From assembly GCF_001006785.1 (NCBI RefSeq), contig NZ_CDHO01000002.1, positions 310,001 to 374,000 of the forward strand: a stretch of 64,000 nucleotides of DNA, given 5' to 3'. A program made the translations under genes and the position numbers. The notes beneath the pieces were generated by a model. The model was not told the DNA's origin. It was given only the letters and a program-made list of their open reading frames with translations, and ran no database searches. The DNA is from Hyphomicrobium_B sp001006785. Its GTDB lineage: Bacteria; Pseudomonadota; Alphaproteobacteria; Rhizobiales; Hyphomicrobiaceae. This document shows, piece by piece, positions 45,566-55,776 of this stretch (positions within the stretch are counted from its first letter, which is position 1; each line of letters opens with the position of its first letter).

Positions 45566-46429
45566 TTAGCGCGCGGGCCCTGTTTCGACCGGTAAGCCGT
45601 TGTCCTGGCCCCACTCGGCCCAGCTGCCGTCGTAAACGGCCGCATTCGTCTGGCCGAGGACCGCAAGCGCCAATGCCAGCATAGATGCCGTAACGCCCGA
45701 CCCGCAGGTGGTGACGACGGGCCGCGAAACGTCGATGCCCACGGTCTTGAACAGATTGCCCAGTTCTTCCGGCGACTTCAGCGTTCCGTCGGCATTGAGA
45801 AGCTCTTGCGACGGGATGTTCTTGGAGCCGGGAATGTGACCGGCGCGCAAACCCGGACGAGGCTCGGGATCGCGGCCTTCGAAGCGCGCGGCGGGGCGTG
45901 CGTCGACGATCTGCGTGCCGGGCTTCTGGAACAAGGCCCGCATTTCCTCGAGTTCGCGGATGATCTCGGTATTCTGCAGCGGCGTGTAATGGCGCTCGTA
46001 GCGCTTCGGGGCCGGGCCGTCCTCGAGCGGCCGTCCTTCCGCTTTCCACTTCCGCAGCCCGCCGTTCAGCACCGCAACGTCCTGATGCCCCATGGCCCGG
46101 AACGTCCACCAGACGCGCGCCGCCGAGAAGATTCCCGACGTGTCGTAGACGACGATACGTGCGCCGTCGCCGATGCCCATTTTCTTCATGCGGGATGCGA
46201 ACTTGACGGTCGACGGAAGCATATGCGGCAGCGACGATTTTTCATCCGAAAGATCGTCGATGTCGAAAAACAGGGCGCCCGGAATATGCTCGGCCAGATA
46301 CTCCTTCTTGGGGTCGCGATTGGCGGTCGGGAGATGCCAGCTGCCGTCGAGGATGACCAGATCTGGAGAAGAGAGGTGGCTCGCAAGCCAATCCGTTTCG
46401 ACGATCCAATTTTTGGCAGACTTCGGCAA
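45566..46429 (-). CDS. sseA: 3-mercaptopyruvate/thiosulfate sulfurtransferase
   Basis: This two-rhodanese-domain enzyme transfers sulfur from mercaptopyruvate to thiophilic acceptors. The N-terminal, inactive domain opens with NWIVETDWLASHLSSPDLVILDGSWH. The C-terminal domain holds the catalytic cysteine in VVTTCGSGVTASMLALAL, the CGSGVTA loop of mercaptopyruvate sulfurtransferases. No ATG is near the start of homology. A TTG at 46429 gives 287 residues, close to the family length, and a G-rich stretch precedes it. An ATG only occurs much further upstream, which would add a poor extension. Confidence 0.9.
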   Translation of the reverse strand: MPKSAKNWIVETDWLASHLSSPDLVILDGSWHLPTANRDPKKEYLAEHIPGALFFDIDDLSDEKSSLPHMLPSTVKFASRMKKMGIGDGARIVVYDTSGIFSAARVWWTFRAMGHQDVAVLNGGLRKWKAEGRPLEDGPAPKRYERHYTPLQNTEIIRELEEMRALFQKPGTQIVDARPAARFEGRDPEPRPGLRAGHIPGSKNIPSQELLNADGTLKSPEELGNLFKTVGIDVSRPVVTTCGSGVTASMLALALAVLGQTNAAVYDGSWAEWGQDNGLPVETGPAR

Positions 46430-46720
46430 GGAGCACCCCGTGGCTTGGCTTGGATGGAATATTTTCCGGCGGCTCAAAGCAGATAGGCAAATACCGCGCG
46501 CGTCGCAAGTTGCTGAATGCCGCGAACGCATGCCGCGCCGCATCATTTTTTGAACGAAATTCAGTTGAAGCCGAGAGGCGGACGCCCCCTCACGGAGCGG
46601 TCCCGCAGACATCATTTGTTATTGTTGTTTGAAGCTTTGCGTTGTCCGGGATCGATGCTGGGGCGACAGGTAATTCCATTGCAGAGGTCTCCAACCACAC
46701 TCGCAAAAGCGGGTACGGCG

Positions 46721-46870
46721 ATGTTTCCCAAGATCATTTCCTTAGGACTGGCGGGAATACTGGCTTATTTACTGGTCGAGAGCGACTTGGACCTGGAACA
46801 GGCCTATTATTTTCTGCTGCTCCCGGCTTCGGCTATTTTGAGCTACTTGGTTCTAGGTGCGGCGGATTGA
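46721..46870 (+). CDS. Small membrane protein (49 residues)
   Basis: An open frame of 49 residues that is almost entirely hydrophobic, in two segments (KIISLGLAGILAYLLV and YYFLLLPASAILSYLVLGA) joined by a short acidic loop. It is followed by a stop at 46870. There is no strong ribosome site, and I recall no homologue. It could be a real small membrane protein. It is the only coding candidate in the stretch between sseA and tRNA-Leu. Confidence 0.4.
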   Translation: MFPKIISLGLAGILAYLLVESDLDLEQAYYFLLLPASAILSYLVLGAAD

Positions 46871-47108
46871 GCTTTGCCGCTGCGCCGACGCAGCGCGGAC
46901 GCCGGTCTGATTTTATACATTTCTGCATTGTTTTCGCGGTCGCTCTTGCGTATGACAGCGGCTTCCCCGCCGCTCGTGTGCCGGACGCCCTCCGCAAGGG
47001 GCAGGACACTCGCGCCAATCGAGGAATTCTGGATGTTTGCGGCCGCCTTGCGCAGCCCGTAATCAACGGTTCACAGAGAGCGGGAAAGGTGAGATCGGAA
47101 CGTCTTCA

Positions 47109-47193
47109 GCGGGCGTGGCGGAACTGGTAGACGCACTGGATTTAGGTTCCAGCGGCGCAAGTCGTGGGGGTTCAAATCCCTCCGCCCGCACCA
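47109..47193 (+). tRNA. tRNA-Leu (UAG)
   Basis: An 85-base tRNA including encoded CCA. The acceptor stem pairs GCGGGCG with CGCCCGC, the anticodon stem CTGGA/TCCAG carries TTTAGGT with anticodon TAG at 47143-47145, and a variable arm typical of class II tRNAs follows. It decodes CUA, and possibly CUG by wobble. It sits between the small membrane gene and tig. Confidence 0.97.
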
Positions 47194-47311
47194 GCGCGGC
47201 GCCTTCAAAGGCACCGCCTGAGCTTTGTAGACGAGACGCTATCTCCCTAGATAATTTGTCGATCGGCGAGGCGCGGCACCAAGGTGTCGGCCTCCAATCA
47301 GGAAACGGACG

Positions 47312-48676
47312 ATGCAGGTCACTGAAACAGCGAGAGACGGACTGAAGCGCACCCTGCAGGTGGTGGTGGGGAAGGCCGAGCTTGGCGAGCGCTTTTCCGA
47401 ACGCCTCGTGGAGCTCAAGGACCGCGTACAGATCAAAGGCTTCCGCCGCGGCAAGGTGCCGATGGAGCACTTGAAGAAGCTCTACGGCAAATCGCTGATG
47501 CAGGAAGTCCTGGAGCAGACGATCAACGATACAAGCGCGAAGGCCGTCAAGGATCGCAATGAGCGCCCGGCGCAGCAGCCGAAACTGGAGCTGCTCGGCG
47601 TCGAGGACGGCGGCATCGAACGCGTCGTCAACGGCGAAACGGATCTTTCCTACACGATGGACTTCGAGGTTCTGCCGCCGATCCCGGTTGCCGATCTCGG
47701 CGTGCTGCAGCTCGAGAAACTCGTCGCCGACGTCGATGACTCGGCGGTCGATAAAGCTCTGTCCGATCTCGCAGAACGCAACACGTCTTACGAGCCGGAA
47801 GAAGGCCGCGCTGCGAGCGAGGGCGACCTCGTGACAATGAATTTCGTTGGCCGCATCGACGGCGAAGCGTTTGAAGGCGGCTCAGCCGAAGGCGCGAGCC
47901 TCGCGATCGGCAAGAAGCAGTTCATTCCTGGCTTCGAAGAAGGCGTCGTCGGCATGAAGGCCGGCGATCAGAAGGTCGTCACGGCGACGTTCCCGGAAGA
48001 TTATCCGATGGCGAATCTCGCAGGGAAAGCCGCCGACTTCGACGTCTCGGTCACAGCTGTCGCGAAGCCGAAGAAGCCGGAAGTCGACGAGGACTTTGCA
48101 AAGGGCCTTGGCGCCGAGGACTTGAAGACGCTCCGCGGCTTCGTCACCGACCAGATCAAGCGCGAATACGATCAGGCGTCGCGGGTCAAGCTGAAGCGCG
48201 AAATCCTCGATGCGCTCGATAAGGCGCACGATTTCGAGCTTCCGTCGTCCCTTGTCGATTTCGAATTCAACAATATATGGACTCAGCTCGAGAACAATCT
48301 CAAAGCCGCCAACAAGACCATCGCGGACGAGGGCAAATCCGAGGAAGATCTGCGCGCTGAATACCGCGCCATCGCAGAGCGCCGGGTTCGTCTCGGCCTC
48401 GTAATCGGCGAAATCGGCGAAAAGAACAAACTGCAGGTTTCCCAGGACGAGCTGCGCCGGGCTCTGGTCGAGCAGGCGCGTCGCTATCCGGGCCGCGAAA
48501 AGCAGGTCTACGAATTCTACGAAAAGACGCCCGGCGCGCTCAACGAGCTGCGCGCCCCGATCTTCGAGGAGAAGGTGATCGACCATGTGATCGCCGAGGC
48601 CAAGCCGGTCGAAAAGAAGGTGTCGAGAGACGAGCTTCTGAAGGCGGTCGAGGAAGCGACCGAAGCGGAAGCTTGA
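47312..48676 (+). CDS. tig: Trigger factor
   Basis: Trigger factor is the ribosome-bound chaperone with peptidyl-prolyl isomerase activity. The 454-residue protein starts MQVTETARDGLKRTLQVVVGKAEL. It contains the ribosome-binding loop (GFRRGKVPMEHLKK), the FKBP-like PPIase domain (EGDLVTMNFVGRIDGEAFEGGSAEGASLAIGKKQFIPGFEEGVVGMKAGDQKVVTATFPEDYP), and the C-terminal helical arms. It heads tig-clpP-clpX-lon, the usual protein quality-control order. Confidence 0.97.
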   Translation: MQVTETARDGLKRTLQVVVGKAELGERFSERLVELKDRVQIKGFRRGKVPMEHLKKLYGKSLMQEVLEQTINDTSAKAVKDRNERPAQQPKLELLGVEDGGIERVVNGETDLSYTMDFEVLPPIPVADLGVLQLEKLVADVDDSAVDKALSDLAERNTSYEPEEGRAASEGDLVTMNFVGRIDGEAFEGGSAEGASLAIGKKQFIPGFEEGVVGMKAGDQKVVTATFPEDYPMANLAGKAADFDVSVTAVAKPKKPEVDEDFAKGLGAEDLKTLRGFVTDQIKREYDQASRVKLKREILDALDKAHDFELPSSLVDFEFNNIWTQLENNLKAANKTIADEGKSEEDLRAEYRAIAERRVRLGLVIGEIGEKNKLQVSQDELRRALVEQARRYPGREKQVYEFYEKTPGALNELRAPIFEEKVIDHVIAEAKPVEKKVSRDELLKAVEEATEAEA

Positions 48677-48687
48677 GACGCAGTTGA

Positions 48688-48711
48688 CCGAGCGCCGCAG
48701 CCGGCGCTCGG
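48688..48711. terminator. Hairpin after tig
   Basis: A perfect 9-bp stem (CCGAGCGCC / GGCGCTCGG) with loop GCAGCC is 12 bases after the tig stop. No T-run follows. It is a possible Rho-independent pause or mRNA-end hairpin in the tig-clpP gap. Confidence 0.5.
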
Positions 48712-48804
48712 ACCGTGTGCTACGAGCGTGCGAACTAGAGCGGCGAATCTGACCGGCTTACCCCTTCCGGGGATCGTCGGTTGAAATCAGGAAAGACCGA
48801 GGCG

Positions 48805-49458
48805 ATGCGCGATCCCATCAACACCGTGACGAACACGTTCTGGCCCATGGTCGTCGAGCAGACGACGCGCGGAGAACGCGGCTACGATCTGCCGTCGCGC
48901 CTTCTGAAAGAGCGCATCATTTTCGTGACGGGTCCGGTCGAGGACCACATGGCAGCATCGATCTGCATGCAGCTGCTGTTCCTCGAGTCCGAGAACCCGA
49001 AAAAAGAAATCTCGATGTACATCAACTCGCCGGGCGGCGTCGTCACCGCCGGCATGGCGATCTACGACACGATGCAGTTCGTGAAGCCGCCGGTTGCGAC
49101 GCTCTGCATCGGGCAGGCGGCGTCGATGGGTTCGCTGCTGCTGTGCGCGGGCGCCAAGGACATGCGCTTCGCGCTCCCGAACGCGCGCATCATGGTGCAT
49201 CAGCCGTCGGGCGGTTTCTCCGGCCAGGCCTCTGACATCGAGCGGCACGCGGAAGACATCATCAAGATGAAGCGCCGTCTGAACGAGACCTACGTGAAGC
49301 ACACCGGTCAGAGCTACGAGATGATCGAGAAGACGCTCGACCGCGACTACTTCATGACCGCCGACCAGGCTCGTGATTTCGGGATCATCGACAAGGTTCT
49401 TGAAAGCCGCGACGAAGTCGACGTCGCCGCGCTCGAACTCAAGAGCCCGAAAGAGTAA
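48805..49458 (+). CDS. clpP: ATP-dependent Clp protease proteolytic subunit
   Basis: ClpP is the serine-protease chamber for ClpX and ClpA. The 217-residue protein has the catalytic triad: Ser107 in IGQAASMGSLLL, His132 in RIMVHQPSGG and an Asp in EKTLDRDYFM. INSPGGVVTAG and QASDIERHAEDIIKMKRRLNE are family landmarks. I start it at the ATG at 48805 (MRDPINTVTNTFWPMVVEQT) after a GAGG; a TTG at 48781 would extend it. Confidence 0.96.
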   Translation: MRDPINTVTNTFWPMVVEQTTRGERGYDLPSRLLKERIIFVTGPVEDHMAASICMQLLFLESENPKKEISMYINSPGGVVTAGMAIYDTMQFVKPPVATLCIGQAASMGSLLLCAGAKDMRFALPNARIMVHQPSGGFSGQASDIERHAEDIIKMKRRLNETYVKHTGQSYEMIEKTLDRDYFMTADQARDFGIIDKVLESRDEVDVAALELKSPKE

Positions 49459-49793
49459 GTGCATCGACAAGGCGAAGGCCTGTGGACACGCAGGCCCTCG
49501 CTCCACAGGGATTATGCGGGTAGAACAAAGGACGTACATCCGCCATTGTTTATATGAACTGTTAGGGTGAATAGCGATGTTGCCACATCGTTCACCAACT
49601 GTGGCAATACCGCCGCTTGCGAGGCAGGCCCGGGTGGGCTCCATTAATCCATTCTTGATCTGCCGAACGCTAGCGTGAGAGATTGAATCCCGTGATTTTA
49701 CGTCGCCGCACATCGGCAATTGCCGGGACGTAGCAAGCGGGCCAAAGCAAGAACATCGGGGCGCCGGTGGGTTTGCACTGAAAGTGAGAGAAA
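49459..49793. other. Intergenic region between clpP and clpX
   Basis: The stretch of 335 bp is gene-free. It starts with a small stem (GGCCTG/CAGGCC, 49477-49496) near the clpP stop, possibly a weak terminator. The inverted repeat at 49580-49607 lies in the middle. A promoter for clpX must lie here, but no heat-shock or housekeeping consensus could be assigned. Confidence 0.5.
49580..49607. repeat. 8-bp inverted repeat in the clpP-clpX gap
   Basis: TTGCCACA and TGTGGCAA are perfect inverted repeats separated by 12 bases, 214 to 187 bases before the clpX start. The spacing fits a dimeric regulator or an RNA hairpin. A similar TTGCCACAATGTGAC occurs upstream of the porin gene near 1390. Confidence 0.4.
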
Positions 49794-51041
<1,248 letters not shown>

Positions 51042-51059
51042 TCGCGATAATTACGGATG

Positions 51060-51087
51060 GCCGGGGGGAAATCCCCGGCTCTTGTTT
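51060..51087 (+). terminator. Hairpin after clpX
   Basis: GCCGGGG pairs with CCCCGGC around GGAAAT, and TCTTGTTT follows. It lies 18 bases after the clpX stop. The T-tract is weak, so termination may be partial and some transcripts may reach lon. Confidence 0.6.
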
Positions 51088-51313
51088 AAGGGGGCTCGAT
51101 CCCCATTTGTTCGGAGGGAGTGGCAACAAGAGCCAGCCGGGGCATTTCCTCCGCAACCGGTATTTAGCAATTGGGTCTCACCCCGCGCTCGCGCTTCACG
51201 AGAATGCCGACCGTCGCCATAAAAAGGGACGGGACGCGTGGCTCTTAAGGTGGAACGAGCGTGGATCGTGCTGGTAGCCTCACTGGTGCCAGCGTACGGC
51301 GATAGGTAGTCAA

Positions 51314-53740
51314 ATGAGCGAAGATAAAAAGACCAGGGAAAAGGCCGTCGGCAAGGAACTGTTTCCGGTTCTTCCGCTGCGGGACATCGTCGTTTTCCCA
51401 TACATGGTCGTGCCCCTTTTCGTCGGCCGTGAAAAATCGATTGCGGCGTTGGAAGAAGTCATGCGCGCCGACAAGCAGATCCTGCTTGCCGCGCAGAAGA
51501 ACGCCGGCGACGACGATCCGTCACCCGACGCAATTTACGAGATCGGCACGCTTGCCTCCGTGCTTCAGCTTCTGAAGCTGCCCGACGGAACCGTGAAGGT
51601 TCTGGTCGAAGGCAACGCGCGCGCCAAGATCACCCGCTACACCGCGAACGCCAACTATTTCGAAGCTGAAGTCGAGCGCGTGGCCGAAGTGCCGGGCGCC
51701 AAGGACGAGCTTGAAGCGCTGGCGCGTTCGGTCGTGACCCAGTTCGAGAGCTATGTGAAGCTCAACAAGAAGGTCTCGCCCGAGGTTCTGAGCAACGTCG
51801 GTCAGATCGAGGATTACGCGAAGCTCGCGGACACGATCGCATCGCATCTCGCGGTGAAGATTTCCGACAAGCAGGACGTTCTCGAAACCGCCAGCATTTC
51901 CGAGCGGCTCGAGCGCGTCTACACGCTGATGGAAAGCGAGATCTCGGTTCTGCAGGTCGAGCGTAAGATCCGTTCGCGCGTCAAGCGCCAGATGGAGAAG
52001 ACGCAGCGCGAGTACTACCTGAATGAGCAGATGAAGGCCATTCAGAAGGAACTCGGCGACTCCGACGAGCGCGACGACATCTCGGAATTCGAAGAGAAGA
52101 TCGAGAACACGAAGCTGTCGAAAGAGGCCAAGGACAAGGCGCTGGCTGAGCTTAAAAAGCTCAAGCAGATGTCGCCGATGTCGGCCGAAGCGACGGTCGT
52201 GCGCAACTATCTCGACTGGCTGCTCTCGATCCCGTGGGGGATCAAGGGCAAGGTCAAGAAGGACATTGCCGAAGCGCAGACGATCCTCGACCTGGAGCAC
52301 TATGGCCTCGAGAAGGTCAAGGAACGCATCCTTGAATATCTCGCGGTTCAGGCGCGCACCAACAAGCTGAAGGGGCCGATCCTGTGCCTCGTCGGACCTC
52401 CCGGCGTCGGCAAGACCTCGCTTGGCAAATCGATCGCGAACGCAACGGGACGCGAATTCGTCCGCATGTCGCTCGGCGGCGTGCGCGACGAGGCCGAAAT
52501 CCGTGGCCATCGTCGGACCTACATCGGCTCGATGCCGGGCAAGGTCATCCAGTCGATGAAGAAGGCGAAGCGGACGAACCCGCTTTTCCTCTTGGACGAG
52601 ATCGACAAGATGGGTCAGGACTTCCGCGGCGATCCGGCAGCGGCGCTGCTCGAAGTGTTGGATCCGGAGCAGAACGCGACGTTCAACGATCATTACCTCG
52701 AGGTCGACTACGACCTTTCGAACGTGATGTTCGTGACGACGGCGAACACGCTCAACATCCCGCCCGCCCTGATGGACCGCATGGAGATCATTCGCCTTGC
52801 GGGCTACACGGAGGACGAGAAGCTTGAGATCGCGAAGCGCCACTTGATCCCCGAGCAGATCACCGCGCACGGCCTCGAAGCCGGCGAGTGGACTGTCGAG
52901 GACAGCGCGCTGAAGGAAGTCATTCGTCGCTACACGCGCGAAGCGGGCGTGCGTTCGCTGGAACGCGAAATCGCCAAGCTGGCCCGTAAGGCGGTGAAGG
53001 AAATCCTGACGTCGTCGAAGTCGTCGATCGTGGTCACGGCCGAGAACGTCCACGACTTCCTCGGAGTGCCGAAGTATCGCTACGGCGAAGCCGAACTCGA
53101 AGATCAGGTCGGCATCGTGACGGGTCTTGCTTGGACAGAGGTCGGCGGCGAGTTGCTGACGATCGAAGGCGTCATGATGCCCGGCAAGGGCCGCATGACG
53201 GTCACCGGCAACCTGCGCGATGTGATGAAAGAATCGATCCAGGCCGCGAACGCGTACGTGCGATCGCACTCGGTCGATTTCGGAATTCATCCGTCGCTGT
53301 TCGAGAAGCGCGACATCCACGTGCACGTGCCGGAAGGCGCGACGCCGAAGGATGGACCGTCCGCAGGCATCGCGATGACGACGGCGATCATCTCCGTGCT
53401 CACCGGAATTCCCGTTCGCAAGGACGTGGCGATGACGGGCGAGATCACGTTGCGCGGTCGCGTGCTGCCGATCGGCGGCCTCAAGGAAAAGCTCCTTGCG
53501 GCTCTGCGCGGTGGCATCAAGACGGTCATCATTCCGGAAGAGAACGCCAAGGACTTGGCGGAGATTCCGAACGAAGTGCAGACCAAGATGGACATCATTC
53601 CGGTTTCCAAGCTGGAAGAGGTCTTGAAGGTCGCGCTCGTCAGAATGCCGGAGTCGATCACCTGGGATGAAGTCGCGGAAGCGGAAGCTCTCGAGGCGAA
53701 AGATGCCGACAAGACAGGGTCGCGCGTAACGGCGCACTGA
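51314..53740 (+). CDS. lon: ATP-dependent protease Lon
   Basis: Lon degrades misfolded and short-lived regulatory proteins. The 808-residue protein has the N-terminal substrate domain (FPVLPLRDIVVFPYMVVPLFVGREKSI), Walker A GPPGVGKTSLGKSIA, Walker B in PLFLLDEIDKMGQD, and the Ser-Lys proteolytic dyad (Ser683 in PKDGPSAGIAM and the lysine in GGLKEKLLAA). Length and order fit a LonA-type enzyme. The 272-bp upstream gap should hold its heat-shock-type promoter, which I could not assign. Confidence 0.97.
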   Translation: MSEDKKTREKAVGKELFPVLPLRDIVVFPYMVVPLFVGREKSIAALEEVMRADKQILLAAQKNAGDDDPSPDAIYEIGTLASVLQLLKLPDGTVKVLVEGNARAKITRYTANANYFEAEVERVAEVPGAKDELEALARSVVTQFESYVKLNKKVSPEVLSNVGQIEDYAKLADTIASHLAVKISDKQDVLETASISERLERVYTLMESEISVLQVERKIRSRVKRQMEKTQREYYLNEQMKAIQKELGDSDERDDISEFEEKIENTKLSKEAKDKALAELKKLKQMSPMSAEATVVRNYLDWLLSIPWGIKGKVKKDIAEAQTILDLEHYGLEKVKERILEYLAVQARTNKLKGPILCLVGPPGVGKTSLGKSIANATGREFVRMSLGGVRDEAEIRGHRRTYIGSMPGKVIQSMKKAKRTNPLFLLDEIDKMGQDFRGDPAAALLEVLDPEQNATFNDHYLEVDYDLSNVMFVTTANTLNIPPALMDRMEIIRLAGYTEDEKLEIAKRHLIPEQITAHGLEAGEWTVEDSALKEVIRRYTREAGVRSLEREIAKLARKAVKEILTSSKSSIVVTAENVHDFLGVPKYRYGEAELEDQVGIVTGLAWTEVGGELLTIEGVMMPGKGRMTVTGNLRDVMKESIQAANAYVRSHSVDFGIHPSLFEKRDIHVHVPEGATPKDGPSAGIAMTTAIISVLTGIPVRKDVAMTGEITLRGRVLPIGGLKEKLLAALRGGIKTVIIPEENAKDLAEIPNEVQTKMDIIPVSKLEEVLKVALVRMPESITWDEVAEAEALEAKDADKTGSRVTAH

Positions 53741-53771
53741 CGATTTGTCGAAAGATAAGCGAAGTGGTTAT

Positions 53772-53808
53772 TGCCCCCGTGCGTCAAACGCGCGGGGGCA
53801 TTTATTTA
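53772..53808 (+). terminator. Terminator after lon
   Basis: TGCCCCCG and CGGGGGCA form the base of a hairpin with a nearly paired top (TGCG/CGCG), followed by TTTATTTATG. It starts 31 bases after the lon stop and is a good Rho-independent terminator. Confidence 0.8.
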
Positions 53809-53984
53809 TGTTAAATGCGAGCATTTGCATGCGCTTTTGTCCGGAAATACGGGCGTTTTCCGCTTGACGGACGTTGGAGATTGGGCGCTTTTACCGACCC
53901 ATGCACGGTCGAAACTCCCCCACGGTGACCGTCCCGGGCTTCTGCCCGATGAAACCCAATCTCCGACACTAGAGGACTGATGAG

Positions 53985-54257
53985 ATGAGCAAGAAAGATT
54001 TGATCGACGCCGTCGCGCGCGACTGCGAACTCACCAAGGAAAAAGCCAGCGGCGTCGTCGATGCCGTGCTCGCGCATATCCGCGAAGCGATGAAGGAAGG
54101 CCATGAAGTCCGCATTCCGGATTTCGGCACGTTCAAGGTTGCCGCTCGCAAAGCCCGCGAAGGCCGCAATCCCGCGACCGGCATGACGATCCAGATCCCG
54201 GCTTCACGCGTGCCGAAGTTCACGCCCGCGAAGGGTTTGAAGGACGCGCTCAACTGA
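53985..54257 (+). CDS. hupB: HU family DNA-binding protein
   Basis: HU is a small histone-like protein that bends DNA. The 90-residue protein has the N-terminal helices (MSKKDLIDAVARDCELTKEKASGVVDAVLAHIREAMKEGHEVRIPDFGTFKV) and the beta arm with NPATGMTIQIPASRVPKFTPAKGLKDALN. The family motif is intact. It follows lon and is closed by a strong terminator. Confidence 0.96.
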   Translation: MSKKDLIDAVARDCELTKEKASGVVDAVLAHIREAMKEGHEVRIPDFGTFKVAARKAREGRNPATGMTIQIPASRVPKFTPAKGLKDALN

Positions 54258-54280
54258 GGCGGTCGTTATCGGAATTTCGA

Positions 54281-54309
54281 GGCGCGCCCGGAAACGGCGC
54301 GCCTTTTTT
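54281..54309 (+). terminator. Rho-independent terminator of hupB
   Basis: GGCGCGCC occurs twice around CGGAAAC, forming a perfect 8-bp stem, and the second copy is followed by six T. It starts 24 bases after the stop. It is the standard terminator of an abundant transcript. Confidence 0.92.
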
Positions 54310-54354
54310 GTTTGCAAGACACGACGGTTCAAACGAGGACTCGCCGGACGACGA

Positions 54355-54750
54355 TCAAGGCTGCGTCGCTGGACGCTCTGATGCCGTCTGCGCCTTCGGC
54401 GTAATTTTGAAATTCGCCGATGCGCGGATGCTGGTCATTTCCATCGCCTGACCATATCCGCGCTGCGGCTGGCTCGACACATTGATGCTGGTAAGGCTGC
54501 AGGTCGCGGCAATGGTCGCGAGCAGGTTGGCGCACTCACGTCCCGCCATTTCGTAAGCTTGCCGCCGGCCTCGCTCCGATTCACCGTCCGCGACGTCGGT
54601 TGGGCCGTTCGGCGGCAGCGTGAACGTATAGCTGACTGACACGCTCACAGCCTGATTGCGATTGCCATCGGCATCATACGGATTTGCATAAGCGCTGAAG
54701 CTGAACAGCGTCAGCATAGCCGCGGTAAGTCCAATCTTGCTGACGGTCAT
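54355..54750 (-). CDS. Secreted protein of unknown function
   Basis: A 131-residue protein with a signal peptide (SKIGLTAAMLTLFSFSAYANP). The mature part contains a beta-strand-rich SVSVSYTFTLPPNGPTDV, an acidic/basic DGESERGRRQAYEMAGRECANLLATIAATCSLTSINVSS and an IRASANFKI strand. Two cysteines (ECANLL, TCSLT) may pair. The alternating strand/helix pattern faintly recalls SIMPL-type domains but I cannot confirm it. GAGGGAG is upstream of the ATG at 54750. Confidence 0.75.
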   Translation of the reverse strand: MTVSKIGLTAAMLTLFSFSAYANPYDADGNRNQAVSVSVSYTFTLPPNGPTDVADGESERGRRQAYEMAGRECANLLATIAATCSLTSINVSSQPQRGYGQAMEMTSIRASANFKITPKAQTASERPATQP

Positions 54751-54961
54751 TGCGCACGCTCCCTCGTCGGTCCGGCACGAGAATATCAAAGGCGATGCCG
54801 CATTTGCTTGCGCTGCGGGGCAAATTTCCGTCGGCGGTTAATGGCTAGGAAATATCGGGCGCGGGTTTGCTACAGCCTATACGTCGCGGACTCTTTGCCG
54901 GCGGACGGGCGAGAGAGCATCTTGCGGGCCCGGCCATACCTGCCTAGAAGATGCGTCGTGC

Positions 54962-55036
54962 GGGCGGTTAGCTCAGTGGTAGAGCGCCTCGTTTACACCG
55001 AGGATGTCGGGAGTTCGACCCTCTCACCGCCCACCA
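54962..55036 (+). tRNA. tRNA-Val (UAC)
   Basis: A 75-base tRNA including CCA. The acceptor is GGGCGGT/ACCGCCC, the D arm is TAGCTCAGTGGTAGAGC, the anticodon stem CCTCG/CGAGG carries loop TTTACAC with anticodon TAC (54994-54996), and the T arm is GAGTTCGACCCTC. It lies between the secreted gene and the DUF1993 gene. Confidence 0.97.
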
Positions 55037-55153
55037 TCTTTGTTGGTCCCTGCGACTCCGCCGAGCGGAGCCGGACGCAGGGACGGCCTTGTTGAAGCTT
55101 TGATCCAGTCCAGCATGAGCGCATCAGCTCTCAGCTAACGAGGAAGCACGCCA

Positions 55154-55657
55154 ATGTCCGTCTCGATGTATGCCATCGCCATTCCGACGTTTCAGAAACA
55201 GCTCGCGTCTCTCGAAGCCATTCTCGACAAAGCCGCCGAGCATGCGTCGGCCAGGAAGATCGACATGGCGGTGTTGCTCGGCTCGCGGCTCTATCCCGAT
55301 ATGTTCAACCTGACCCGGCAGGTTCAGCTGGCGACCGATTTCGCGAAGGCCGCCCCGGCGCGCCTCGCAGGCCTCGAGGTCCCGAGCTTCCCCGATAAGG
55401 AAACGACGCTGCCGGAGTTGAAGGAACGCCTCGCACGAACCCAGGCGCTGCTCGCGGGCTATAAGCCTGAGCAACTCGACGGCTCCGAAACGAAGCAGCT
55501 GACGCTGAAGATCGGCGGCCAGGAAATGACGATCTCAGGGCAGGATTACCTGCTGCACGTCGCGCTGCCGAACTTCTATTTCCATTGCGCCACCGCATAC
55601 GGAATCCTGCGGCATAACGGCCTCGAGATCGGCAAACGCGATTTCGTCCGCAGATAG
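55154..55657 (+). CDS. DUF1993 domain-containing protein
   Basis: A 167-residue helical protein of the DUF1993 family, related to the DinB four-helix fold. Visible pattern: MYAIAIPTFQKQLASLEAILDKAAEHASARKIDMAVLLGSRLYPDMFNLTRQVQLATDFAKAAPARLAG, a middle DKETTLPELKERLARTQALL, and the C-terminal GQDYLLHVALPNFYFHCATAYGILRHNGLEIGKRDFV. No enzyme function is established for the family. The metal-binding pattern of DinB is not clearly present. Confidence 0.9.
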   Translation: MSVSMYAIAIPTFQKQLASLEAILDKAAEHASARKIDMAVLLGSRLYPDMFNLTRQVQLATDFAKAAPARLAGLEVPSFPDKETTLPELKERLARTQALLAGYKPEQLDGSETKQLTLKIGGQEMTISGQDYLLHVALPNFYFHCATAYGILRHNGLEIGKRDFVRR

Positions 55658-55743
55658 ATGCCGGGGGAGGCGCGATTGTCGCCCGCGAACGCGAACAGCG
55701 GCTTGACGCCCGCGCGCCCATCACGTATTCGGACGCTGTGACG

Positions 55744-55770
55744 ACGGGCGCTTCGGCGCCCGTGACTTTC
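55744..55770 (+). terminator. UUCG-capped hairpin between DUF1993 gene and tRNA-Asp
   Basis: ACGGGCGC and GCGCCCGT form a perfect 8-bp stem closed by the very stable loop TTCG. It is followed by GACTTTC, a poor T-tract. It may end the DUF1993 transcript or mark the tRNA-Asp 5' region. Confidence 0.55.
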
Positions 55771-55776
55771 TGGATT

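Noticed and set aside
47109..47193. tRNA-Leu as a possible integration site
   Set aside because: No integrase, direct repeat of the tRNA 3' end, or compositional change is seen next to it. The same is true of the tRNA-Val and tRNA-Asp genes.
51521..53737. A 738-codon reverse-strand frame across lon
   Set aside because: Antisense shadow of the well-conserved lon gene; no motif and no start context.
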